From IMG/VR virus record IMGVR_UViG_3300047462_000086, positions 1-43,492 of that record: a stretch of DNA of 43,492 nt; one strand, written 5' to 3'. The translations under genes were made by a program, and so were the position numbers. Below are positions 1-6,754 of the stretch, piece by piece (position 1 is the first letter of the stretch; each line of letters opens with the position of its first letter). This DNA comes from a virus. The notes under the pieces are model-generated. The model searched no databases. It was given only the letters and a program-made list of their open reading frames with translations, and was not told the origin of the DNA.

Positions 1-124
1 CTGCCGCCGATCACGGTGAGCACATTGCCTGCCGAATCCGGCGCCGTCAGGCTCACATTTTCACTTTGCCCAACGCCGCCATTGCCGCCCGCAACCCCGT
101 CCGCGCTCGTCCCGTTCGCGCCAT
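1..124 (-). CDS. Host gene fragment, Gly/Asn-rich protein (partial)
   Basis: Read on the minus strand, this flank gives an open frame rich in Gly, Asn, Ala and Ser, with stretches such as ADGVAGGNGGVG and NVSLTAPDSAGNVLTVIGG. Such sequence is typical of repetitive surface or calcium-binding exported proteins. The frame runs off the left edge of the window. In the other direction it passes into the prophage end with no convincing start, so the gene looks interrupted or truncated by the insertion. No function is assigned. The plus strand is also open here but gives a proline-rich, less protein-like translation. Confidence 0.4.
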
Positions 125-149
125 TGTGCGGTGACACCAATAATTTGAT
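125..149 (+). repeat. Left prophage terminus with transposase-type site L1
   Basis: TGT at 125 is followed 12 nt in by CCAATAATTTGAT (137-149). The same 13-mer occurs inverted at the right end with the same 12-nt offset to ACA. In Mu-family elements the termini are 5'-TG...CA-3' and the first transposase-binding site begins a few bases inside, so this is read as the L1 site. The assignment rests on symmetry with the right end. Confidence 0.7.
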
Positions 150-150
150 C

Positions 151-190
151 CGGGATTAGGTGGGACGAGGCGGGATGGTGTGGGATAAGA
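151..190 (+). repeat. Four tandem 10-bp GGGAT-type repeats
   Basis: Four consecutive decamers, CGGGATTAGG, TGGGACGAGG, CGGGATGGTG and TGGGATAAGA, share the core yGGGA at 152, 162, 172 and 182. They start directly inside the terminal transposase site. A 10-bp period puts each copy on the same DNA face, as in arrays of protein sites or intrinsically bent DNA. No gene is seen here. Confidence 0.6.
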
Positions 191-234
191 ATGAGGGATT
201 TGGCCGAAATTTGGGGCGATGGTGGGGAAGTGGG

Positions 235-246
235 AAAAATTGGCGG
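235..246 (-). repeat. Possible second left-end transposase site
   Basis: AAAAATTGGCGG at 235-246 resembles the right-end form AAATTATTGGCGG, sharing ATTGGCGG, but lies inverted with respect to the terminal left site. It sits about 110 bp inside the left terminus, near where Mu has its second left-end site. The match is partial and could be chance. Confidence 0.25.
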
Positions 247-299
247 GGCGGCGGAATGGCGGTCTGCAGGGCATTTTAGCACGGGAACGGCGCGGGGTG

Positions 300-381
300 G
301 AAGGCGGCCTTAACGGGGCCTGAAACGGGCCTTAAAACGGCGCTAAGGCGGCTGTAAGCGGCGGATTTGCTGGCCTTAAGG
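300..381 (+). repeat. Array of 11-bp-phased GGCCTTAAACGG-like repeats
   Basis: Imperfect copies of GGCCTTAAACGG follow each other with their central base pair step at 311, 322, 333, 344 and 355, then 377, so the period is exactly 11 bp with one skipped position. A weaker in-phase copy lies at 300. Related motifs occur near the right end (about 43177-43240) and in the central gap (about 20867-20904). Helical phasing suggests a multi-site protein array or a bend. No gene is supported in 125-613. A leftward 86-codon frame across this array is rejected. Confidence 0.65.
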
Positions 382-418
382 GATTGGGCGAAAGAGCCTG
401 CCACAAGGCTCAGGAAAT

Positions 419-442
419 CATGAAAGCATGAAATCATGAAAC
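419..442 (+). repeat. Three tandem CATGAAAN octamers
   Basis: CATGAAAG, CATGAAAT and CATGAAAC lie head to tail with an 8-bp period in the gene-free left end. The role is unknown. The short length could reflect slippage. Confidence 0.5.
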
Positions 443-478
443 CGAACTCGGACACAGGGCGGAAAAAGCCGGTGGAAA

Positions 479-530
479 CTGGGAACAAGTAACGCATTGA
501 TATTAAACATATTAATTTATATGTTCCCAG
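479..530. repeat. 9-bp perfect inverted repeat around an AT-rich core
   Basis: CTGGGAACA (479-487) and TGTTCCCAG (522-530) are perfect inverted repeats around a 34-bp AT-rich core, in an otherwise GC-rich sequence. A third half-site, TGTCCCAG, follows at about 535. It lies downstream of the leftward lysogeny operon. It could be a terminator-like hairpin for that operon or an operator-type site. The long loop and missing U-tract make a terminator less likely. Confidence 0.45.
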
Positions 531-613
531 ACACATGTCCCAGTTTGGAGTGTTGGAATTGGGATTTCAGCGCGAAGAACTGCGGATTTTGAACGAAATG
601 TTAGCATGACTTG

Positions 614-1216
614 TTAGGGAGAGCCAGGAAAGGCGTCGACCAGGGCAAAAGGGAATGTTGGATGGTCGCTTAGTTTCCGCATTTTGGGGATTAATACCTG
701 TTGGGCAATTCCCTCGGCTTCGCCCTGTTTGTCAGGCGGGAGCGTCTCGCAGTCCGTCTTGTAGCTCCAAAGATCGGTGATATCGACGTCCGGCGCGCCG
801 GACGTCAGGATTGCGACGCGCCAGGCGCAACCCCAAACAAGATCGGTCGCCACCCCAGGCTGTTGACCATCAGTGACCCGCGGCGGCAGACCGTCCCCGG
901 AGAGAAAATAGGCAATGTTGGTTTTGGAATCCCGGTCGCCATAGAAAGCGGCGACATAATCCAGAACGAAGCGCTCCTGGTCGAGATGGCAAAGGCCGTC
1001 AGTGTCATCACCTGCGCAGGGCTGAATGTAGATGCGGGCCTGGGCGGCGAGATCGTCGTGGGCTTTGACGAAAGACATGACCTGAGGAGACGCGTCAGCG
1101 AACAGATCCGTCGCCGGTCCAATGAAAACGCCGTCCTGCCAATCCGAGGCTGGCTGGGCGCGTGCGCTGGCGAAGGGGAAAGCCACCAGCAGAGCGAAGG
1201 CGGTTAGGGTCTTCAT
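614..1216 (-). CDS. Exported protein of unknown function in the repressor operon
   Basis: This 200-residue protein begins with a clear Sec signal peptide, MKTLTAFALLVAFPFASARA, with likely cleavage before QPAS. The mature part has four cysteines (in CAGDDTDGLC, WGCAW and KTDCE), enough for two disulfides in the periplasm or outside the cell. The start at 1216 is chosen because its ATGA overlaps the stop of the repressor gene and the signal peptide begins exactly there. An upstream in-frame Met would add 26 residues that hide the signal. Co-transcription with the repressor implies expression in the lysogen, so it is a candidate lysogenic-conversion factor. I do not recognise the family. Confidence 0.75.
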   Translation of the reverse strand: MKTLTAFALLVAFPFASARAQPASDWQDGVFIGPATDLFADASPQVMSFVKAHDDLAAQARIYIQPCAGDDTDGLCHLDQERFVLDYVAAFYGDRDSKTNIAYFLSGDGLPPRVTDGQQPGVATDLVWGCAWRVAILTSGAPDVDITDLWSYKTDCETLPPDKQGEAEGIAQQVLIPKMRKLSDHPTFPFALVDAFPGSP

Positions 1217-1722
1217 GCGGGCTTGGCCGGAAAAGTGATGAGAAAATCCTGGTCGGGCATTGTGGCGTGAAGTGAGTATGGGCCACCCATCCAACCCAAA
1301 GCGACCCGCAGCGTGGGTTTAGGGAGCGATTCACGCTCAAAAAATTCTCTACAGGACCGAAGACAAAGCGCGAATAGGTAATAGTTGATCGGCGCATCCA
1401 TGGCGTTCGATATCTCACCGGGAAGTTGCCAGACTGCTTGTTGAGCGGGCAATACAAGGCTCTCAGGCGCCTTGTCGGCCGTTCCATTGCCGGTGGCGAG
1501 CCATTCAAGAGAAACCCCGCATCCGTCCGCCAACGCCACTAATGCCGACGCTTTTAGATCGCGGCCGGCGACATAGTTTGAGATGGTGGTCGCAGGCATT
1601 CCAATGCGTTTTGCGACTGCTGCAGCGCCGCCGGCATTATTCAACGCAACCCGAAGACGTTCCGCCCGAGCGGTGATTTCGAGGCGGTCGTCCATCTCCG
1701 CCTGATCACTCAATTCAGCCAC
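1213..1722 (-). CDS. CI-like phage repressor, XRE-type helix-turn-helix
   Basis: This 169-residue protein has an N-terminal helix-turn-helix around residues 22-62, with VAKRIGMPATTISNYVAGRD as the core, followed by LADGCGVSLEWLATGNG, typical of phage CI-type N-terminal domains. The C-terminal part has no recognisable LexA-type protease signature. It is transcribed leftward and divergent from ner, exactly where Mu keeps its repressor, but it is XRE-like rather than the Mu c type. The start is GTG at 1722; ATG at 1695 is an alternative and would remove nine residues. It probably represses the early promoter in the divergent region next to it and is coupled to the downstream exported-protein gene by a 4-bp overlap. 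Confidence 0.8.
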   Translation of the reverse strand: MAELSDQAEMDDRLEITARAERLRVALNNAGGAAAVAKRIGMPATTISNYVAGRDLKASALVALADGCGVSLEWLATGNGTADKAPESLVLPAQQAVWQLPGEISNAMDAPINYYLFALCLRSCREFFERESLPKPTLRVALGWMGGPYSLHATMPDQDFLITFPAKPA

Positions 1723-1733
1723 CCCAAAAACCC

Positions 1734-1815
1734 CAAATTATTATATTCCAACCTAAACGAGTAGTTGACAGCCTCGATGCACCTATAATACCCATTTGGG
1801 CGACTTAGGTGGAAC
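1734..1815. promoter_or_regulatory. Divergent early/lysogenic control region with paired operator half-sites
   Basis: The 102-bp gap between repressor and ner holds TTGACA (1765-1770) on the plus strand with TATAAT (1784-1789) or TAATAC (1786-1791) downstream at short spacing. On the minus strand it holds TATAAT (1740-1745) with TGTCAA, the complement of the same hexamer, at 19-bp spacing, so the two promoters appear to share their -35 DNA. A near-perfect inverted repeat, TTCCAACCTAAACG (1746-1759) and CGACTTAGGTGGAA (1801-1814), flanks the pair and is a candidate operator for repressor or Ner. A small palindrome, CCCATTTGGG, lies at 1791-1800. Assignments are by eye. Confidence 0.5.
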
Positions 1816-1824
1816 GTACTCAAT

Positions 1825-2085
1825 ATGAATGACATGTCACCCGAAACCGTTAAAGAGTTAATCCTGAAAACGGGTATCACATTATCGCAACTCGGAATCC
1901 AGCACGGATTTTCAGCAGCAGCTGTTTCCATAGCTCTTCGTAAGCGGTCTCCATACGTTCAGGCCGCCATCGCAAAGCGCCTCGGCCTTAAACCCCAGGA
2001 AATTTGGCCTTCCCGATACGACGAAAACGGGTCGCCTTTGAGGATAGACCCCCGAGGGCGTCGGCTGGAGGACGTCGCGGCATGA
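1825..2085 (+). CDS. ner: Ner-like early regulator
   Basis: This 86-residue protein matches the Ner/Nlp family of small Mu-type regulators. It has a lambda-repressor-like helix-turn-helix across residues 18-45, and the family signature PQEIWPSRY lies at about residues 58-66. Ner proteins bind the early operator region to limit early transcription and to block repressor synthesis during lytic growth. It is the first gene of the rightward early operon, directly after the divergent control region. The start at 1825 is the first Met; no strong ribosome site is visible, and Met4 is an alternative. Confidence 0.88.
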   Translation: MNDMSPETVKELILKTGITLSQLGIQHGFSAAAVSIALRKRSPYVQAAIAKRLGLKPQEIWPSRYDENGSPLRIDPRGRRLEDVAA

Positions 2086-2918
2086 GCCAGCCTGTGGTCC
2101 AGATCATTCCCATTGCTGACATTGACGACAGCGTCAGGCTTCGGCCGGTTAACGAGGCGACTACGAAAAAACTCGCTCTTTCTATGCAGAAAGAGACAAA
2201 GGAAGGCGTCGCACGGCGCCAGATCAACCCGGTGACAGTCCGGGCCAATAAATCCGGCGGCTTTACCCTCGTGACCGGCGCACATCGGATTGCCGCCGCC
2301 AAGCTGTTAGGCTGGACGGTAGTCGACGCGATCGTGACAGAAATGTCTGATGACGAGGCCATTGAGGCCGAGGTTGATGAGAACCTCTACCGATCGGACC
2401 TCAACGGAGCTGACCGCGCCTTGTTCCTGGCGAAAAAATTGGAACTTTATACGTATTCCGGCGGAAAATTGAAGCGTGGCAGGGACTTGCGTAAATCCGC
2501 CAGTTTGGCGGATTTGCCGGGCGATAGCGCGAACAAAAAAGAAGTCGTCAGGTTTTACGACCAGGTCGATGCAAAATTTGGAATCAAGCGCCGGACCGCC
2601 GAGAGGCTGATCAGGCGCGCCAGGAATATCTCTCCGAAGCTGTGGGCAGTGATCCGAAGCGCGAAGAAGCCTGTTCCGGATGGACTGCTCGACAAGCTGG
2701 CGGAACTGGCGCCGGAAGACAGGGCAGGAATTGAACGCCTGGTCGTTGTCGAGGGCCAGGGTTTAGCCGCGGCAATCAAAACCTTTTCGCGGGCGCCAAC
2801 AACAAATGTAGCTACGCCCGAAATGGTCGCGGCCAGGCTGGCAGGGACTTGGGCTGCCTGGAATGCGTCAGATCGATCGCGTTTCATCAAATTAATAAAA
2901 TTGGGAAGCGTAGAATGA
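2082..2918 (+). CDS. ParB-like nuclease-domain protein
   Basis: This 278-residue protein has an N-terminal ParB/sulfiredoxin-type domain: VRLRPVNEAT and NPVTVR lead to the family box VTGAHRIAAAKLLGW, and DEAIEAEVDENLYRSDL follows. The middle (about residues 110-190) resembles the helical DNA-binding part of ParB-like proteins. ATG at 2082 overlaps the ner stop as ATGA, so I prefer it to an upstream in-frame Met that would extend into ner. ParB-like genes next to ner occur in several Mu-like phages, but the role is not settled. It may bind DNA and act in regulation or transposition. Its C-terminal end resembles that of the next gene. Confidence 0.8.
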   Translation: MSQPVVQIIPIADIDDSVRLRPVNEATTKKLALSMQKETKEGVARRQINPVTVRANKSGGFTLVTGAHRIAAAKLLGWTVVDAIVTEMSDDEAIEAEVDENLYRSDLNGADRALFLAKKLELYTYSGGKLKRGRDLRKSASLADLPGDSANKKEVVRFYDQVDAKFGIKRRTAERLIRRARNISPKLWAVIRSAKKPVPDGLLDKLAELAPEDRAGIERLVVVEGQGLAAAIKTFSRAPTTNVATPEMVAARLAGTWAAWNASDRSRFIKLIKLGSVE

Positions 2919-3328
2919 AGAGCATAAAAAGCCGGCAAGAATTGACGCTCAGAGATGATGTCGAGGACGAAAAGGCTTTTATTCGTCACGTCGTCAGTTC
3001 GACACCTAAGTCCAGGGCCGACGTCATCCTTGGACTCGCCCGCAGGCGGCATATCGACCCGGAAGTGTGGGATTATATCGGACGTTTTTTCCGGAACATG
3101 AGCGCGCCGGCGCTCGATTTTTTTGCGAACCAGCCAACGGAAACACAACGAGCAATTTTGCAGGTGATGAAAAAGGAAGGCGCAGGCGTTCACGCCGCCA
3201 TTCTGAAAATCACGGGTGAGGTTCTTTCGGACGACGCGGTTTACGCTGCTGATCTTTTGGCTGCTTGGGAAAATGCGTCATCGACGGCGAAAGAGATGTT
3301 CCTTCGGAACATTGGAGAAGAGATATGA
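2915..3328 (+). CDS. Unknown early protein, coupled to the ParB-like gene
   Basis: A 137-residue soluble, helix-rich protein starts at ATG 2915 in an ATGA overlap with the ParB-like stop. No family is recognised. Its C-terminal stretch AADLLAAWENAS followed by a basic FLRNI segment resembles the C-terminus of the preceding ParB-like protein (AARLAGTWAAWNAS then FIKLI). That suggests a shared short module or a partial duplication. A partner role with the ParB-like protein is only an inference from the neighbourhood. Confidence 0.7.
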   Translation: MKSIKSRQELTLRDDVEDEKAFIRHVVSSTPKSRADVILGLARRRHIDPEVWDYIGRFFRNMSAPALDFFANQPTETQRAILQVMKKEGAGVHAAILKITGEVLSDDAVYAADLLAAWENASSTAKEMFLRNIGEEI

Positions 3329-3417
3329 CGCGCGACGATTGGGTCGGCGTGGCGTTAGTCGTCGCGACCGCGATCATCTGGCTGACGCCGTTTCCGTGCG
3401 GGTGGATTTTTCGATGA
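3325..3417 (+). CDS. 30-residue single-span membrane peptide
   Basis: ATG at 3325 overlaps the previous stop (ATGA), and the frame closes with TGA inside the ATGA of the next gene. The peptide has a hydrophobic stretch, VGVALVVATAIIWLTPF, long enough for one membrane span. The double overlap argues that this very short frame is real and keeps coupling intact. The function is unknown. Confidence 0.6.
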   Translation: MTRDDWVGVALVVATAIIWLTPFPCGWIFR

Positions 3418-3740
3418 ACCGGGAGTGGTTCAGCCTGGCTGAGGTGAGGGCGGCGAAAGTGCCTTCGCTGCAGCCTGACTTCCTGGATTTCCTGGTGACG
3501 GATTTTTACGCGTTGAAGGCCGATGGGAAAGCCCGGCTGGTAGGGAACGGCTACAACAAAAAAGCCGCGCGCGTGGAGATGCAGTTTCACATCTCGCTGT
3601 TTTTGGCCGGCGAGCAGGCGTATCTGACGCGGACGCTTTGCACCGGGATCTTCGGGCGGATTTTGAAGCTGGGGATCCACCGCGAGGTTTTTGACCCGCG
3701 CGCCAGCTACGTGCCCAGAAACGGGAATCAGGCGGCGTGA
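3414..3740 (+). CDS. Small protein resembling the Mu-type DNA-binding N-terminus
   Basis: This 108-residue protein starts MNREWFSLAEVRAAKVP, close to the transposase start MKKAWFSAAEIAAESLP encoded next to it. WFSxAE is characteristic of the Mu-type winged-helix domain shared by MuA and the Mu repressor. The rest, including GYNKKAARVEMQFHISL, is less clear. The start at 3414 is fixed by ATGA overlap with the preceding peptide; a longer in-frame extension to 3216 would lie entirely across other genes. It may be a stand-alone DNA-binding protein acting on the same sites as the transposase, but similarity beyond the first 20 residues is weak. Confidence 0.65.
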   Translation: MNREWFSLAEVRAAKVPSLQPDFLDFLVTDFYALKADGKARLVGNGYNKKAARVEMQFHISLFLAGEQAYLTRTLCTGIFGRILKLGIHREVFDPRASYVPRNGNQAA

Positions 3741-5695
3741 AGAAGGCTTGGTTCAGCGCGGCGGAGATTGCCGCGGAGAGCCTGCCGGGAATGCCGGCCA
3801 GCAAGCGCGGTGTTGCGCGCATGGCCGATGTGGCGAAATGGCACCGCACCGAGCTGGCGCGCGAGCGCAGCGGGCGCGGGGGCGGGCTGGAGTATCATTT
3901 CAGCGTGCTGCCGGCCGCCGCGCAGGCGGTGCTGGCGAGCCGGTACGCGCCGGCGAATGACGACGGTGGCGCTGGGGCCGGGCGGCAAGTCCAGAAGCGT
4001 ACCAGCGCCGCGCAGGCGGCCGTGGCGCGCGGGGCGGCCGCCTGGGCCTGGTATGAGACCCAGCCGACGGCGCTGCGCGAGCGGGCGCAGGCGCGGCTGG
4101 AGGCGCTGCTGAGGTTGCAGGCGCTGGCCAGGCGCGTGGGGCGCGGCCCGGCGATTAAGACGATCGCGGAAGAGTGCGATACCAGCGTGCAGACGATCCA
4201 TAACTGGCTGGACCGGGTGCGGGGCGTGCCGCAGAGCGACTGGCTGCCGGCGCTGGTGCCGGCGCCGCGCGGCGGCGGCGGCCGCGAGGCCGAGGTGGAT
4301 GAGCGGTTCTGGGACGCTTTCAAGGCCGATTACATGCGGCAGGCCGAACCCAGCGTTACCAGCGCGTACCGGCGGTGCGAGCGCATTGCCAAGCGGGAAG
4401 GTTGGGATGTGCCGAGCGTGGGCTGCCTGCGCCGGCGGCTGCGGCGGATACCGCCGGCGGTGATGGCCGCCGCGCGGAAGGGCAATGAAGCGGTGAAGGC
4501 GATGTTCCCGGCGCAGGAACGCGACCGCACGGGCTTTCATGCGATGCAGGCGGTGAATGCCGACGGGCATAAGTGGGACGTGTTTGTGCGCTGGCCCGAC
4601 GGCAAAGTCGGGCGGCCGATGATGGTGGTTTTCCAGGACCTTTATTCCAACAAATTCCTCTCCTGGCGGTACGCAAGGTCCGAGAACAAGGACATGATCC
4701 GACTGGCGTTCGGCGACATGATCGAGGCGTTCGGCATTCCCGAGATGTGCTGGCTGGATAACGGCCGGGGCTTTGCCAACAAGCAGATGACGGGCGGCAT
4801 TTCAAACCGTTACCGGTTCAAATTCAAGGCCGAAGAGCCGGATGGCATCATGAAGCAATTCGGCGTCGAGGTGCATTGGGCGACGCCCTATGCCGGCCAG
4901 AGCAAGCCGATCGAGCGCGGGTTCGGCGATTGCGCGCGCGACATTGCCAAGCACCCGGCCTTCGAGCGGGCCTATACCGGCAATGGCCCTGGGGCGAAGC
5001 CGGAGAGCTATTCGATGGAGCACCCGGTTCCGATCGAGGAGTTCATGGCGATCGTGGACGGGGAGCTGCATGCGCATAACGCCCGCATCGGCAGGCGCAC
5101 GCGGGTTTGCCAGGGCGTTAAATCCTTCGACCAGGCGTTCGCGGAAAGCTACGCGTGTTCAGCCATCAAAGTGGCGAGTGCGGAGCAGGTGCGGATGTGC
5201 ATGCTGGCGGTGGAAAACGTAAAGGTGCGCCGCGGCGGCCTGGTGTTTTTGCACGATAACCGGTTCTGGCACGAGGCGCTGCTGGGACAGCGCGGCAAGC
5301 TTGTGACGGCAAGGTTCGACCCGGACGACATCCAGCAGGAGCTGGGGATTTATGCGGCGGACGGCACGCTGATTTGCGTGGCCCAGCCGCAGGACGTTGC
5401 CGGGTTCAACGATGTGGATGCGGCGCGGGCGCATAATTCGGCGCGCAAGGCGTGGGTGCGCGCGCAGAAGGACATGCTGGCGGCCGAGCGGGCGATGAGC
5501 CTGCGCGACCTGGTGGCGCTGCAGCCGCGCGCGGAAGCGCCGGAACCTTTGCCCCAGCCCACGATCATCCGGCCGATGTTTCATGGCAACGCGGCGCTGA
5601 AGCCGGCGCCGGCGCGCGATGAAGACGCCGACACGTTCGATTTGAATTTCGAGAGAGCCCTTCGCATCCAGCGCGAGATGCGCGCGGAGGAGTGA
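3737..5695 (+). CDS. A: DDE transposase, MuA family
   Basis: This 652-residue protein cuts and joins the phage ends during integration and replicative transposition. An N-terminal Mu-type DNA-binding domain lies at residues 1-70 (WFSAAEI, then LEYHFSVLPAAAQ). An end-binding helical region with TIAEECDTSVQTIHNWL lies around 140-160. The integrase core follows with D276 (NADGHKWD), D341 (WLDNGRGFANK) and E393 (QSKPIERGFGD). Length and DDE spacing fit MuA (663 residues). A basic, proline-containing C-terminal region probably contacts the B ATPase. The start is GTG at 3737, overlapping the previous stop as GTGA. Expected targets are the CCAATAATTTGAT sites at both ends. Confidence 0.97.
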   Translation: MKKAWFSAAEIAAESLPGMPASKRGVARMADVAKWHRTELARERSGRGGGLEYHFSVLPAAAQAVLASRYAPANDDGGAGAGRQVQKRTSAAQAAVARGAAAWAWYETQPTALRERAQARLEALLRLQALARRVGRGPAIKTIAEECDTSVQTIHNWLDRVRGVPQSDWLPALVPAPRGGGGREAEVDERFWDAFKADYMRQAEPSVTSAYRRCERIAKREGWDVPSVGCLRRRLRRIPPAVMAAARKGNEAVKAMFPAQERDRTGFHAMQAVNADGHKWDVFVRWPDGKVGRPMMVVFQDLYSNKFLSWRYARSENKDMIRLAFGDMIEAFGIPEMCWLDNGRGFANKQMTGGISNRYRFKFKAEEPDGIMKQFGVEVHWATPYAGQSKPIERGFGDCARDIAKHPAFERAYTGNGPGAKPESYSMEHPVPIEEFMAIVDGELHAHNARIGRRTRVCQGVKSFDQAFAESYACSAIKVASAEQVRMCMLAVENVKVRRGGLVFLHDNRFWHEALLGQRGKLVTARFDPDDIQQELGIYAADGTLICVAQPQDVAGFNDVDAARAHNSARKAWVRAQKDMLAAERAMSLRDLVALQPRAEAPEPLPQPTIIRPMFHGNAALKPAPARDEDADTFDLNFERALRIQREMRAEE

Positions 5696-5737
5696 CGAAA
5701 GCCGCGCCTGACCCGTCCATCAATAAGGAGAGCAAAA

Positions 5738-6754
5738 ATGCTGGCTAAGACTGACGAAAACGAGATCGCGGCGGCAAAAGCCGCCGATGTGTCCGACCAG
5801 GAAATGGATATGTTGCCGGCGCCGTTGCCCGGCGATTTGCGCCGCGCGGTGCGCGACTGGGCCGCCGCCAAGCAGTGCGCGCTGAATGCCGTGGCCAAGC
5901 AGGCCGGCATACCGGAGAGCACGTTCACCGCCTGGCTGGGCGGTTATTACAAGGGAAATAATGCGCGCATCGAGGACCGGGTGCGGGTTTGGCTTTCGGG
6001 CGAGTTAAATTTTTCGCGCATCAAGGCGGCGACGCCGCAGGCGATGAATTTCATTCAGACCCGCACCGCGCGCAAGGTCATGGGCGCGCTTGAGCATGCG
6101 CAGGCGATGCCGGATATCGCGGTGATCACCGGCGGGGCTGGCGTGGGCAAGACCAGCAGCTGCCAGCAATACGCGGCCAGCTATTCCAATGTGTGGATAC
6201 TGACGGCGCGCAACAGCCTTTCGAGCCCGTATTCGATGATGGAGTATCTGCGCGACAAGTTGGGCGTGCCGGAGACCGCGCCGTTCCGGGTGGCGGCGGC
6301 GATCGGGCTGAAGCTGCAGGGATCGGGCGGCCTGATCATCGTGGATGAGGCGCAGCATTTGCGCACCAGCACGTTCGATGAGCTGCGCAGCCTGCATGAC
6401 CTGGCGGGCGTGGGCATGGCCTTCGTAGGCAACCACGGAGTGTGGGAGCGGATCAATGGCGGTGGCCGCAAGGCCGAGTTCGCGCAGCTTTTCAGCCGCG
6501 TGGGCGTGCGGGTGAACGTTGAGAAAAGCAGCGGCGCGGATGCGGACGACATCCTGGATGCCGCGGCTATCGAGGCGCCGAAGGTGCGGAAGTTTTTGCG
6601 CGCGATCGCACAGCGGCCAGGCGCGTTGCGGCAGATGAGCAAGGTGCTGCGGATGGCGCAGATGCAGGCGCTGGGCGCCGAAGAAGAGTTGAACGAGACG
6701 CATGTGGAGGCCGCATGGAACCGGCTTTCCGGCGGCGAGGCGGTGGCGCTGTGA
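5738..6754 (+). CDS. B: Transposition target ATPase, MuB family
   Basis: This 338-residue AAA+ ATPase selects and delivers target DNA and stimulates the transposase. An N-terminal helix-turn-helix (about residues 47-72, ALNAVAKQAGIPESTFTAWL) precedes the ATPase domain with Walker A GGAGVGKTS at 132-140 and Walker B LIIVDEAQ at 199-206. A C-terminal helical domain follows. The start at 5738 has a good ribosome site (AAGGAGAG) eight bases upstream. It follows A after 42 bases and overlaps the next gene as GTGA. Confidence 0.96.
   Translation: MLAKTDENEIAAAKAADVSDQEMDMLPAPLPGDLRRAVRDWAAAKQCALNAVAKQAGIPESTFTAWLGGYYKGNNARIEDRVRVWLSGELNFSRIKAATPQAMNFIQTRTARKVMGALEHAQAMPDIAVITGGAGVGKTSSCQQYAASYSNVWILTARNSLSSPYSMMEYLRDKLGVPETAPFRVAAAIGLKLQGSGGLIIVDEAQHLRTSTFDELRSLHDLAGVGMAFVGNHGVWERINGGGRKAEFAQLFSRVGVRVNVEKSSGADADDILDAAAIEAPKVRKFLRAIAQRPGALRQMSKVLRMAQMQALGAEEELNETHVEAAWNRLSGGEAVAL

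Noticed and set aside
276-536. Leftward 86-codon frame in the left end
   Set aside because: It spans the phased repeat array and the AT-rich inverted repeat, has an unconvincing composition and lacks a ribosome site.
701-1207. Rightward 168-codon frame opposite the exported-protein gene
   Set aside because: It is antisense to a frame with a clear signal peptide and operon overlap; composition is that of a shadow frame.
3216-3413. N-terminal extension of the 108-residue WFS protein
   Set aside because: It lies entirely over other genes and ignores the ATGA junction at 3414.
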